Shown in pieces: positions 7,575-14,069 of a DNA stretch of 23,846 nucleotides. The notes beneath the pieces were generated by a model. It had not been told where the DNA came from. It searched no databases and saw nothing but the letters and a program-made list of their open reading frames with translations. The DNA lies in assembly GCA_964551635.1 (NCBI GenBank), contig CAZKDZ010000285.1, positions 1 to 23,846 of the forward strand, given 5' to 3'. The position numbers and the translations under genes are program-made. The DNA is from JAAXHE01 sp964551635 (lineage in GTDB: Bacteria; Latescibacterota; UBA2968; GCA-2709665). Each line of letters starts with the position of its first letter. The stretch's first letter is position 1.

Positions 7575-8753
7575 TTAATCGTCCGCGGCTTCCTGCTGCG
7601 TCACGCCGCTGCAGAAGGCGACGTAATCGATGAGTTCGGTAATCTCGGGATTGTCGCCACAGACCGGGCAGCCGGGGTCGCGACGGATCTTGAACGTGCG
7701 GAAACTCATCGCCAGCGCGTCGTACATGAGCAGCCTGCCGATAAGCGGTTCACCCTGGCCGAGAATCAGCTTGACGACTTCGGTTGCCTGGATCAACCCC
7801 ACGGTTCCCGGAAGCACGCCCAGGACCCCCGCGTCGGCGCAGGACGGCGCCAGTTCCGCGGGCGGGGGTTCGGGATAGAGGCACCGGTAGCACGGACCCT
7901 CCAGGTCGCAGGGATAGATGGTTACCTGCCCCTCGAACCGGAAGATGCTTCCGTCCACGATGGGCTTGCGCGCGAAAACGCATGCATCGTTCACCATATA
8001 GCGCGTGGGAAAGTTGTCGCATCCGTTTACCACGATGTCGTAGTCCGCGATGATGTCCATCACGTTATCGGAACTCAGGTACTCAACGTACGGGACAACC
8101 TTGCATCCCGGATTCAGGTCCTGCAGGGTTTCCCGCGCGGATATGGCCTTCGGTCTGCCCAGGTCGGATGTGCCATGCAGGATCTGGCGCTGAAGATTCG
8201 TGACGTCCACGACGTCCGCGTCCACGATTCCCAGGGTGCCGACGCCGGCCGCGGCGAGATAGTAGGCCGCGGGACTGCCCAGTCCGCCGGCGCCCACCAT
8301 CAGTACTTTTGCGTCCAGCAGCTTTCCCTGGCCCTTTTCACCCACTTCGGGGACCAGGAGATGCCTGGAGTACCGGTGAACTTCGGCCTTGCTGAGCGCC
8401 CTGTCCTGCTGAACCGGATAACCCGCCTCCACCCAGGCGTTGAAACCGCCCTCGATGTGGTGGACGTTTTCATATCCCATATTCTGCAGGTCTCTCGCGG
8501 CCAGCAACCCCTGGTTTTCGTCGCCGTAGACGATGATGGCGGTTGACCGGTCGTTGGACAGGGTCTCGATGCGCAGTTCGAGGAATCCCCGCGACAGGTT
8601 CTCCGCGCCGTCGATATAACCCCCGGCGTAGTCTTCCCGCTCCCGCACGTCGAGCAGCAGGGCGCCGTCCATCCGCTCACTGGCTTCCCCCGGCGAGATA
8701 CCCCGGACTTCGCTCCTGACACGCTCCATAAGCGCTTCAAATGCCGTGCTCAT
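7575..8753 (-). CDS. moeB: Rhodanese-MoeB/ThiF fusion, E1-like sulfur-carrier adenylyltransferase
   Basis: Adenylates the C-terminal glycine of a ThiS/MoaD-type carrier so that sulfur can be added. From the start chosen here (392 residues), residues about 15-115 are a rhodanese-like domain and about 120-370 an E1-like domain with GAGGLG at 154-159, N-G-C-D-N-F-P-T-R-Y around 243-252, Cys305 in S-C-A-D-A-G-V, and zinc cysteines C288, C291, C362 and C365. The rhodanese loop reads V-Y-G-D-E-N, with Gly77 where the catalytic Cys belongs, so sulfurtransfer by this domain looks lost. In MoeZ and MOCS3 the rhodanese domain is C-terminal; here it is N-terminal. The start at 8753 is preferred over 8783 because GAGGGG precedes it. 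The likely partner is CysO (22793-23077). MoeB for molybdopterin is the alternative. Confidence 0.92.
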   Translation of the reverse strand: MSTAFEALMERVRSEVRGISPGEASERMDGALLLDVREREDYAGGYIDGAENLSRGFLELRIETLSNDRSTAIIVYGDENQGLLAARDLQNMGYENVHHIEGGFNAWVEAGYPVQQDRALSKAEVHRYSRHLLVPEVGEKGQGKLLDAKVLMVGAGGLGSPAAYYLAAAGVGTLGIVDADVVDVTNLQRQILHGTSDLGRPKAISARETLQDLNPGCKVVPYVEYLSSDNVMDIIADYDIVVNGCDNFPTRYMVNDACVFARKPIVDGSIFRFEGQVTIYPCDLEGPCYRCLYPEPPPAELAPSCADAGVLGVLPGTVGLIQATEVVKLILGQGEPLIGRLLMYDALAMSFRTFKIRRDPGCPVCGDNPEITELIDYVAFCSGVTQQEAADD

Positions 8754-8795
8754 GATGTTCCCCTCGTTGCAATTTGAATGCAATCTTGTCCTGAT

Positions 8796-8824
8796 AATGT
8801 ATCCAATTCAGATTGGAAACGCAA
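8796..8824 (-). promoter_or_regulatory. Candidate promoter of the E1-like gene with an internal dyad
   Basis: On the minus strand TTGCGT (8824-8819), 17 bp, then TACATT (8801-8796), about 40 bp before the start codon. The spacer contains the perfect 6-4-6 inverted repeat TCCAAT / ATTGGA (8802-8817), placed where a repressor would block polymerase. The promoter match is moderate. Confidence 0.5.
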
Positions 8825-8851
8825 AATTTAATGTGACATGTAACGGCGGAC

Positions 8852-9100
8852 AAAAGGAAAAAGGAAGAAGGAAAAAGGAAGAAGGAAGAAGAGCGGGGAG
8901 ACGGAAGAGGTGAGAGAATCGGGGAGACGGAAGAGGTGAGACGGTAGAAGAAGCCCGTGCCAATATATCCCTCCGACTCGCCTGCGGCCTGAGAAGAGAC
9001 CTTATACGGCATGCGGTCTCTACCCTCTCCCGGCTTACGTCTCACCAGGTGGCGGGGTGTGGTGTGGTCCTCTACCGGCTCCCGTCTCACGTCTTCCCGT
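8852..9100. repeat. GA-rich intergenic repeat, copy A
   Basis: A gene-free stretch between mrp and the E1-like gene. It opens with a 29-bp purine tract (8863-8891) identical to 11179-11207, then a 22-bp perfect direct repeat (8894-8915 and 8920-8941). The following sequence from about 8948 to 9046 aligns with copy B, ending CTTACGTCTCACC. The right end (9069-9099) is an imperfect inverted copy of the left GGGGAGACGG region. On the minus strand one frame is open and reads VRRKPGEGRD, with a counterpart in copy B, but no real protein is recognised. It resembles a small non-autonomous element or regulatory repeat. Confidence 0.72.
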
Positions 9101-9104
9101 TTGT

Positions 9105-9923
9105 TCACGATATCGTAATCTTCGGCCCCGGCTGTTCGTGTGCGTCGATCTGGTCCATGATCTCCTGCGCGATTTCGAGGAAGGTCCGGGCCTCGTCGGA
9201 TTCCCCTGTGGCAATCGGGTCTCCAGCGTCGCCACCCTTGCGAATTGCCGGCAGAATGGGCAGCCGGCCGAGCAGCGGAACGTTGAACGCCCGGGCGATC
9301 CGGTCCCCGCCGCCGGTTCCGAAGATCGCCGCGGATTCTCCGCAGCAGGGACAGATGAAGACGCTCATGTTTTCCACGGCCCCCAGAATGGGGACGTCCA
9401 CCTTGCGGAACATTTCGACGCTTCGCGTCACGTCTTCCAGCGCCACGTCCTGCGGCGTGGTGACGATCACCGCGCCGCTGAGCGGAACAGTCTGGGCGAG
9501 TGTGAGCTGTGCGTCTCCGGTCCCGGGCGGAAGATCGACGACGAGGAAATCCAGCTCGCCCCAGGCGACGTCCGTCATGAACTGCTGAATCATCTTGCCT
9601 ACGATCGGGCCGCGCCAGATTACGGGGGTGTCCTCTCCGGCGATGAGTCCGAGAGACATCAGTTTCACGCCGTGGTTTTCAAGAGGGATGATCTTGCCGC
9701 CGGCGGACCGGGGTTGCTCCCCGGCGCCCAGCATCATCGGGACATTCGGTCCGTAGATGTCGGCATCGAGAAGGCCGACGGCCTGACCCTGGCGCGCCAG
9801 CGCGACGGAGAGGTTCACGCTGACGGTGGTTTTGCCCACGCCTCCCTTGCCGCTGGAAACGGCCACGATATGCTCGACGTCGGGAATGGGGCGAGGTTTC
9901 GGCATGCCGGGTGGCATTTGCAT
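9105..9923 (-). CDS. mrp: Mrp/ApbC-type iron-sulfur carrier ATPase
   Basis: A P-loop ATPase of the Mrp/Nbp35 family that carries Fe-S clusters to apoproteins as a cytoplasmic dimer. Of 272 residues, the deviant Walker A motif GKGGVGKT is at 25-32, the D-A-D-I-Y-G-P-N block at 53-60, V-D-L-P-P-G-T-G-D at 129-137, and the cluster-binding pair is Cys191 and Cys194 in C-P-C-C (an extra Cys193 lies between). The N-terminal DUF59 domain found in many Mrp proteins is absent, so this is the short form. It follows the cysteine desulfurase by 36 bp, which supports an Fe-S or sulfur-transfer role. The start is supported by AAGGAA about 8 bases upstream. Confidence 0.94.
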   Translation of the reverse strand: MQMPPGMPKPRPIPDVEHIVAVSSGKGGVGKTTVSVNLSVALARQGQAVGLLDADIYGPNVPMMLGAGEQPRSAGGKIIPLENHGVKLMSLGLIAGEDTPVIWRGPIVGKMIQQFMTDVAWGELDFLVVDLPPGTGDAQLTLAQTVPLSGAVIVTTPQDVALEDVTRSVEMFRKVDVPILGAVENMSVFICPCCGESAAIFGTGGGDRIARAFNVPLLGRLPILPAIRKGGDAGDPIATGESDEARTFLEIAQEIMDQIDAHEQPGPKITIS

Positions 9924-9959
9924 GGGTTCGTTCCTTGAAGGTGATTGATTGTCGGGATC

Positions 9960-11153
9960 CTATGGGGGTGTCTTTCCAGGTGCGCCCCTCTTCGCTCTGG
10001 AGTATGGTGATATGTCGCGCAGGCGTCCGACTTCCTCGATGACGCGACCAGCCGCCCGGTCGATTTCGGCTTCGGTGTTGAATCTTCCAATCCCGAACCG
10101 GATACTGCCTTCGGCAAGCCGGTTCGGCACCCCCAGCGCGCGCAGTACGTACGAGGGTTCCAGCGAGGCCGACGTGCAGGCGGAGCCGGACGATAGCGCG
10201 ATTTCGCCCAGGCCCACCATCATGCCCTCGCCGTCCACGCCTTCGAAGCTGACGTTCAGGTTTCCATCCAGGCGCTTCACCGGATGTCCGTTGAGATGGA
10301 TATCGTCCAACCCTTCGAACAGACGTTTTTCCAGCCGCTCGCGCAACTCCCGCAGCCGGGCGCCTTCAGCGGCCATTTCCGCTCGCGCAAGTTCGCAGGC
10401 CGCCCCCATGCCCACGATGCCGGGCACATTGAGCGTGCCCGACCGCATGCCCCGTTCGTGACCGCCTCCGTCGATTTCCGCCACGAGGCGGACCCGCGGC
10501 CGGCTGCGAACGTAGAGTGCGCCAACGCCCTTGGGTCCGTAGAGTTTGTGGGCCGAGATCGAGAGCATGTCGATACCGAGGGCCTGCACGTCGACGGGCA
10601 GCTTGCCGACGGCCTGGGCTGCGTCGCAGTGGAAGAGGACGTCGCCTTCCCTGCAGACAGCCCCGATCTCGTCCAGCGGCTGTATCGTACCGATTTCATT
10701 GTTGGCCGCCATGATGGAAACGAGCAGGGTGTCTTCCCGTATCGCTTCCGAAACGGCTTTGGGGTCGACCTGTCCATACCGGTCCACAGGAAGGACGGTC
10801 ACGTCGAAACCGCGCCGTTGGAGCGCTTTGCACGAATCGAGGACGGCGTGGTGTTCCGTGGCCTGGGTGATGAGGTGCCCGCCCCTGTCCCGGCGCACGG
10901 CGGCTACGCCCTTGATGGCCAGATTGTCCGATTCCGTCGCGCCGCTTGTAAAGATGATCTCCCTCGCGTCCGCATGAATGAGTTCCGCGATCTGTTCCCG
11001 GGCCCGGTCCACCGCGGCTTCGGCGGCCCATCCGAAGCTGTGGGTACGGCTGGCCGCATTGCCGAAATCCTCCTTGAAAAAGGGCAGCATTGCGTCCAGA
11101 ACCCTGGGGTCGACGGGTGTGGTGGCCAGGTTGTCTAGATAGATATGAGTCAT
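9960..11153 (-). CDS. iscS: Cysteine desulfurase, IscS/NifS class
   Basis: PLP enzyme that takes sulfur from cysteine as a persulfide and passes it to Fe-S, tRNA or cofactor pathways. It has 397 residues. The PLP lysine is Lys203 in S-A-H-K and the persulfide cysteine is Cys326 in S-S-G-S-A-C-T-S, with the long IscS-type loop (class I). The N-terminus Y-L-D-N-L-A-T-T-P replaces the common Y-L-D-x-S/N-A-T-T-P. The frame is open up to 11321, but the upstream 56 codons translate the GA-rich repeat; family alignment puts the start at 11153. No good Shine-Dalgarno is visible there. No IscU scaffold follows; mrp and then the E1-like gene do, so it may feed either. Confidence 0.94.
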   Translation of the reverse strand: MTHIYLDNLATTPVDPRVLDAMLPFFKEDFGNAASRTHSFGWAAEAAVDRAREQIAELIHADAREIIFTSGATESDNLAIKGVAAVRRDRGGHLITQATEHHAVLDSCKALQRRGFDVTVLPVDRYGQVDPKAVSEAIREDTLLVSIMAANNEIGTIQPLDEIGAVCREGDVLFHCDAAQAVGKLPVDVQALGIDMLSISAHKLYGPKGVGALYVRSRPRVRLVAEIDGGGHERGMRSGTLNVPGIVGMGAACELARAEMAAEGARLRELRERLEKRLFEGLDDIHLNGHPVKRLDGNLNVSFEGVDGEGMMVGLGEIALSSGSACTSASLEPSYVLRALGVPNRLAEGSIRFGIGRFNTEAEIDRAAGRVIEEVGRLRDISPYSRAKRGAPGKTPP

Positions 11154-11174
11154 ATCAAGAAACGGGTAGAATGA

Positions 11175-11304
11175 CAAAGGAAGAAGGAAAAAGGAAGAAG
11201 GAAGAAGAAATCCTTGCCAGATAGGATTCTCCACGTTGCCTCCGGCACCAGAAGAAACCTTCCAAGGCAGGCAATCTCTCCCCTCTCCCGTCTTACGTCT
11301 AACC
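11175..11304. repeat. GA-rich intergenic repeat, copy B
   Basis: It lies between ftsY and iscS, directly upstream of iscS on the minus strand. It shares with copy A (8852-9100) a 29-bp identical purine tract (11179-11207) and a diverged body of about 95 bp ending CTTACGTCTAACC. It lacks the 22-bp tandem and the extra right end of copy A. The minus-strand open frame reads VRRKTGEGRD, conserved with copy A. Confidence 0.7.
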
Positions 11305-11317
11305 GGTTTTTTTGAGT

Positions 11318-12250
11318 TCATTCCCCATCAAAAAGCGCCGTGACGAAGGCTTCCGGTTCGAAGTCACTCAGATCGTCCTGGCCTTCTCCCATGCCGACCA
11401 TGCTGACGGGGAGGCCGAGTTCGTCGGCGATGGCAATGACAACGCCGCCTCTGGCGGTGCCGTCCAGTTTCGCCAGAACAAGGCCGGTAATTCCAATGTC
11501 CGCGTGAAATTGCCGGGCCTGCGCAACGGCGTTCTGTCCGGTGGTCGCGTCCAGGACCAGCAAGGTCTCGTGAGGCGCGTCCGGCAGGCACTTGCCCAGG
11601 ACGCGACGGATTTTCTTGAGTTCCTCCATCAGATTGACACTCGTGTGCAGGCGCCCGGCGGTGTCGATAATGACGACGTCCATATCGCGGGACCGGGCGG
11701 CGTCAAGCGCGTCGAAGGCCACCGACGCGGCGTCCGCGCCGGGCCTGTGGCGAACGATGTCGGCGCCCGAACGTTCGGACCAGATCGATAGCTGGTCGAT
11801 CGCGGCGGCCCGGAACGTGTCGCAGGCGGCCAGGAGCACCCGCTTTCCACGCGCGCCGTACCGGCAGGCCAGTTTTCCGATTGTCGTCGTCTTGCCCGAT
11901 CCGTTGACACCGGCGACCAGGATGACGTGAGGTCTGGTGCGGGAAGGCTCGCGGTCCGGAGGCTGGGCGGCGCGGAGGATCTCCAACAGTTCGTCTGCCA
12001 GCCGCGCTCGCACCCAGTCTTCCGACCGCTCGGGCGCCGGAACGTCCTGCAGGCGCTCGCGGAGCCGGTCGATGATCCTCAGGGTTGCGTTGACGCCCAC
12101 GTCGGCCCGGATCAGGATTTCTTCGATCTCCTCGAGGGTTTCCTCATCCAGAACGCGGCTGCGCCGCAGGACCTCGCTGATTTTTCCGGACAGTCCCTCC
12201 CTGGTCTTTGAGAGGCCCTGCTTGAATTTTTGCAGAAAATTTCCGAGCAT
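11318..12250 (-). CDS. ftsY: Signal recognition particle receptor FtsY
   Basis: SRP GTPase that docks ribosome-nascent chain complexes at the membrane. From the chosen ATG it has 310 residues: an N domain at about 1-95, then the G domain with G-x-N-G-S-G-K-T-T at 114-122, D-T-F-R-A-A-A at 144-150, D-T-A-G-R at 196-200, and A-K-L-D-G-T-A-R-G-G at 260-269. The long acidic A domain of the E. coli protein is absent. The frame extends to 12316, but MLGNFLQKFKQGL looks like the family's N-terminal amphipathic helix and GAGGAG lies upstream of it, so 12250 is preferred. It is downstream of parB on the same strand. Confidence 0.96.
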   Translation of the reverse strand: MLGNFLQKFKQGLSKTREGLSGKISEVLRRSRVLDEETLEEIEEILIRADVGVNATLRIIDRLRERLQDVPAPERSEDWVRARLADELLEILRAAQPPDREPSRTRPHVILVAGVNGSGKTTTIGKLACRYGARGKRVLLAACDTFRAAAIDQLSIWSERSGADIVRHRPGADAASVAFDALDAARSRDMDVVIIDTAGRLHTSVNLMEELKKIRRVLGKCLPDAPHETLLVLDATTGQNAVAQARQFHADIGITGLVLAKLDGTARGGVVIAIADELGLPVSMVGMGEGQDDLSDFEPEAFVTALFDGE

Positions 12251-12275
12251 GCTGCCGCCGTCTCCTCGTCTGGCG

Positions 12276-12332
12276 CGCGGGGTCGCCCCGCGAACGGCCA
12301 TAATCAGAAGGGGCACGGCGCGCCGTGCCCCT
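12276..12332. repeat. Two GC-rich hairpins between parB and ftsY
   Basis: CGCGGGG-TCG-CCCCGCG forms a 7-bp stem at 12276-12292. At 12309-12332 there is a 24-bp perfect palindrome centred on GGCGCGCC. No T-tract follows on the minus strand (the tail is ttctgatt), so it is a poor terminator. It more likely represents a dispersed palindromic intergenic repeat or an attenuating hairpin within the parAB-ftsY transcript. Confidence 0.6.
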
Positions 12333-12361
12333 GGGCGGACTGCTACGGTGGCGGTCTGCCG

Positions 12362-13267
12362 TCAGTAAGCCGTTTCCCTGAGGAGGTCGAGGATGCGCTC
12401 CAGGTCGTCGTCTGTATAGAACTCGATTTCGATTTTGCCCTTTTTGCCCCTGCGGTTGATATTCACACCCGTACCGAACCGGCGCTGCAGGTCTTCCTCG
12501 AGCGACAGGACCTGAGGATCCTTGCCATGGTGCGACGGTCTCGAGGGTTCGCGGCGCCCCGCTTTACCGGCCTTGACGAGAATTTCGACCTGCCTGACGG
12601 AGAGACCGTCCGAAATGGTTTTCCTGCAGAGATTCGCCTGCAGCCGGTCGTCTTCCAGACCCAGCAGCGCGCGTGCGTGGCCCATGGAGATCTTTTTTTC
12701 CTGCAGGGCGTTTCTGACTTCCTCCGCCAGGTGCAGAAGCCGCAGCGTATTGGTTACGGTGGACCTGTTCTTGCCGACTTTCTGCGCCACCTCTTCCTGG
12801 GTCAGGAAGCAGGTTTCCATCAGGGCCCGGTAGGCCTTTGCTTCTTCAATCGGATTCAGGTCTTCCCGCTGCACGTTTTCGATGAGCGAGATTTCCATCA
12901 TCTCCTGGTCCGATCCCACGTCAAGCAGGATGGCGGGCACGGTCTCCAAACCCGCCTCTCTCGCGGCGCGGAGACGCCTTTCGCCCGCGATGAGCTGGTA
13001 TCCGGTCCCTTCACGCCGGACAACGACGGGCTGGATGACTCCTTTTTCCCTGATCGAGTCCGCCAGTTCCCGGACGGCATCCGGTTCGAACGCCTCCCGG
13101 GGCTGGTGTCTGTTCGGCCGGAGGTCTCCAACCGCTATGTCGAATACCCGCGCCTCCGGACGGCTGTCGCCCGTTGCCGTCGATCCCGCGGTCTGTTCCA
13201 GGGTCGACTCATCAGCGCCGGGGATCAGGGCGCCGAGGCCCCTGCCGAGTGCCTTACGCCTGGCCAT
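12362..13267 (-). CDS. parB: Chromosome-partitioning protein ParB
   Basis: CTP-dependent clamp that loads at parS sites and spreads near the origin. The 301 residues include K-A-L-G-R-G-L-G-A-L-I at 5-15 (the ParA-contacting tail), the CTP-binding motif G-E-R-R-L-R-A at 95-101, E-N-V-Q-R-E-D-L-N-P-I-E-E-A near 130-143, a helix-turn-helix at about 156-180 and the C-terminal dimer domain. The first 14 bp overlap the end of parA, indicating coupled translation. No parS-like TGTTTCACGTGAAACA was seen in the window. The chromosomal parAB pair often lies near the origin, but no other origin-linked gene is present. Confidence 0.97.
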   Translation of the reverse strand: MARRKALGRGLGALIPGADESTLEQTAGSTATGDSRPEARVFDIAVGDLRPNRHQPREAFEPDAVRELADSIREKGVIQPVVVRREGTGYQLIAGERRLRAAREAGLETVPAILLDVGSDQEMMEISLIENVQREDLNPIEEAKAYRALMETCFLTQEEVAQKVGKNRSTVTNTLRLLHLAEEVRNALQEKKISMGHARALLGLEDDRLQANLCRKTISDGLSVRQVEILVKAGKAGRREPSRPSHHGKDPQVLSLEEDLQRRFGTGVNINRRGKKGKIEIEFYTDDDLERILDLLRETAY

Positions 13268-14021
13268 GGTTGATGACCTCCCCTGCCAGACTCATGTAGT
13301 TCCGGGCCCCTGGCGACATAATGTCGTACAGGATGATGGGCTTGCCAAAACTCGGTGCTTCACCGAGTTTTACGTTGCGCCCGATGACGGTGTCGTAAAC
13401 GCGGTCTCCGAAGTGGTGACGGGCTTCATCCACGACCTGTCTGGATAGATTGAGCCGGGTGTCGAACATCGTAAGCAGTACGCCTTCGATTCTGAGCGGG
13501 GGATTGAGACGGCGCTGAACCAGCCGCAGGGTATTCAACAGCTTTCCCACACCCTCCAGCGCGTAATATTCGCACTGTATCGGAATGAGGACGGATCCGG
13601 CGGCGGTGAGCGCGTTGAGAGTAAGCAGCCCAAGGGACGGCGGGCAATCGATCAGCAGAAACTCGTAGTTTTCGCCAGCCTTCTCCAGCGCGACTCTGAG
13701 CCGGTGTTCCCGGGCGCCAAGGTTTACCATCTCGACCTCCGCGCCCGTGAGCCGCACATGCGACGGGGCTACGTTCAGGTAGGGAATCTCGGTTTCCCTG
13801 GCGATGTCGGCAAGCGGGTACTCCTGAACGAGAACCTCGTAGATGCAGGGGTCCTCTCGTGCTATTGATACGCCGAAACTGCTGGTGGCGTTCGACTGCG
13901 GGTCGAGGTCGACGAGAAGGGTCTTCTTTTCCGCAGCCGCCAGACAGGCCGAAAGGTTGACGGCTGTCGTGGTCTTTCCAACGCCGCCCTTCTGGTTGGC
14001 AATGGCGATGATTCTTGGCAT
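13254..14021 (-). CDS. parA: Chromosome-partitioning ATPase ParA (Soj)
   Basis: A MinD/ParA-family ATPase that binds DNA non-specifically and moves ParB-parS complexes. It has 255 residues with the deviant Walker A K-G-G-V-G-K-T-T at 11-18, D-L-D-P-Q-S-N-A at 38-45, and D-C-P-P-S-L-G near 125-131. It is short at the N-terminus, with no helix-turn-helix, as in chromosomal ParA and unlike plasmid type Ia proteins. It lies 48 bp downstream of ppdK and overlaps parB by 14 bp. No strong Shine-Dalgarno is visible before ATATG. Confidence 0.96.
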   Translation of the reverse strand: MPRIIAIANQKGGVGKTTTAVNLSACLAAAEKKTLLVDLDPQSNATSSFGVSIAREDPCIYEVLVQEYPLADIARETEIPYLNVAPSHVRLTGAEVEMVNLGAREHRLRVALEKAGENYEFLLIDCPPSLGLLTLNALTAAGSVLIPIQCEYYALEGVGKLLNTLRLVQRRLNPPLRIEGVLLTMFDTRLNLSRQVVDEARHHFGDRVYDTVIGRNVKLGEAPSFGKPIILYDIMSPGARNYMSLAGEVINHGQA

Positions 14022-14069
14022 ATAGTGAAAAACCCTGTGCGGCGCCGCCCTGCTGTTCTTCGATCTGTG

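Noticed and set aside
8863..8941. CRISPR-like array from repeated GA-rich units
   Set aside because: Units are tandem, purine-only and unequal, with no spacers of constant length and no cas genes.
8737..9108. Possible 123-codon minus-strand gene upstream of the E1-like gene
   Set aside because: It spans the GA-rich repeat and the promoter region; its similarity to the upstream frame at iscS is explained by the repeat being duplicated.
11154..11321. N-terminal extension of the cysteine desulfurase
   Set aside because: The 56 extra codons translate the GA-rich repeat (low complexity); the family N-terminus begins at 11153.
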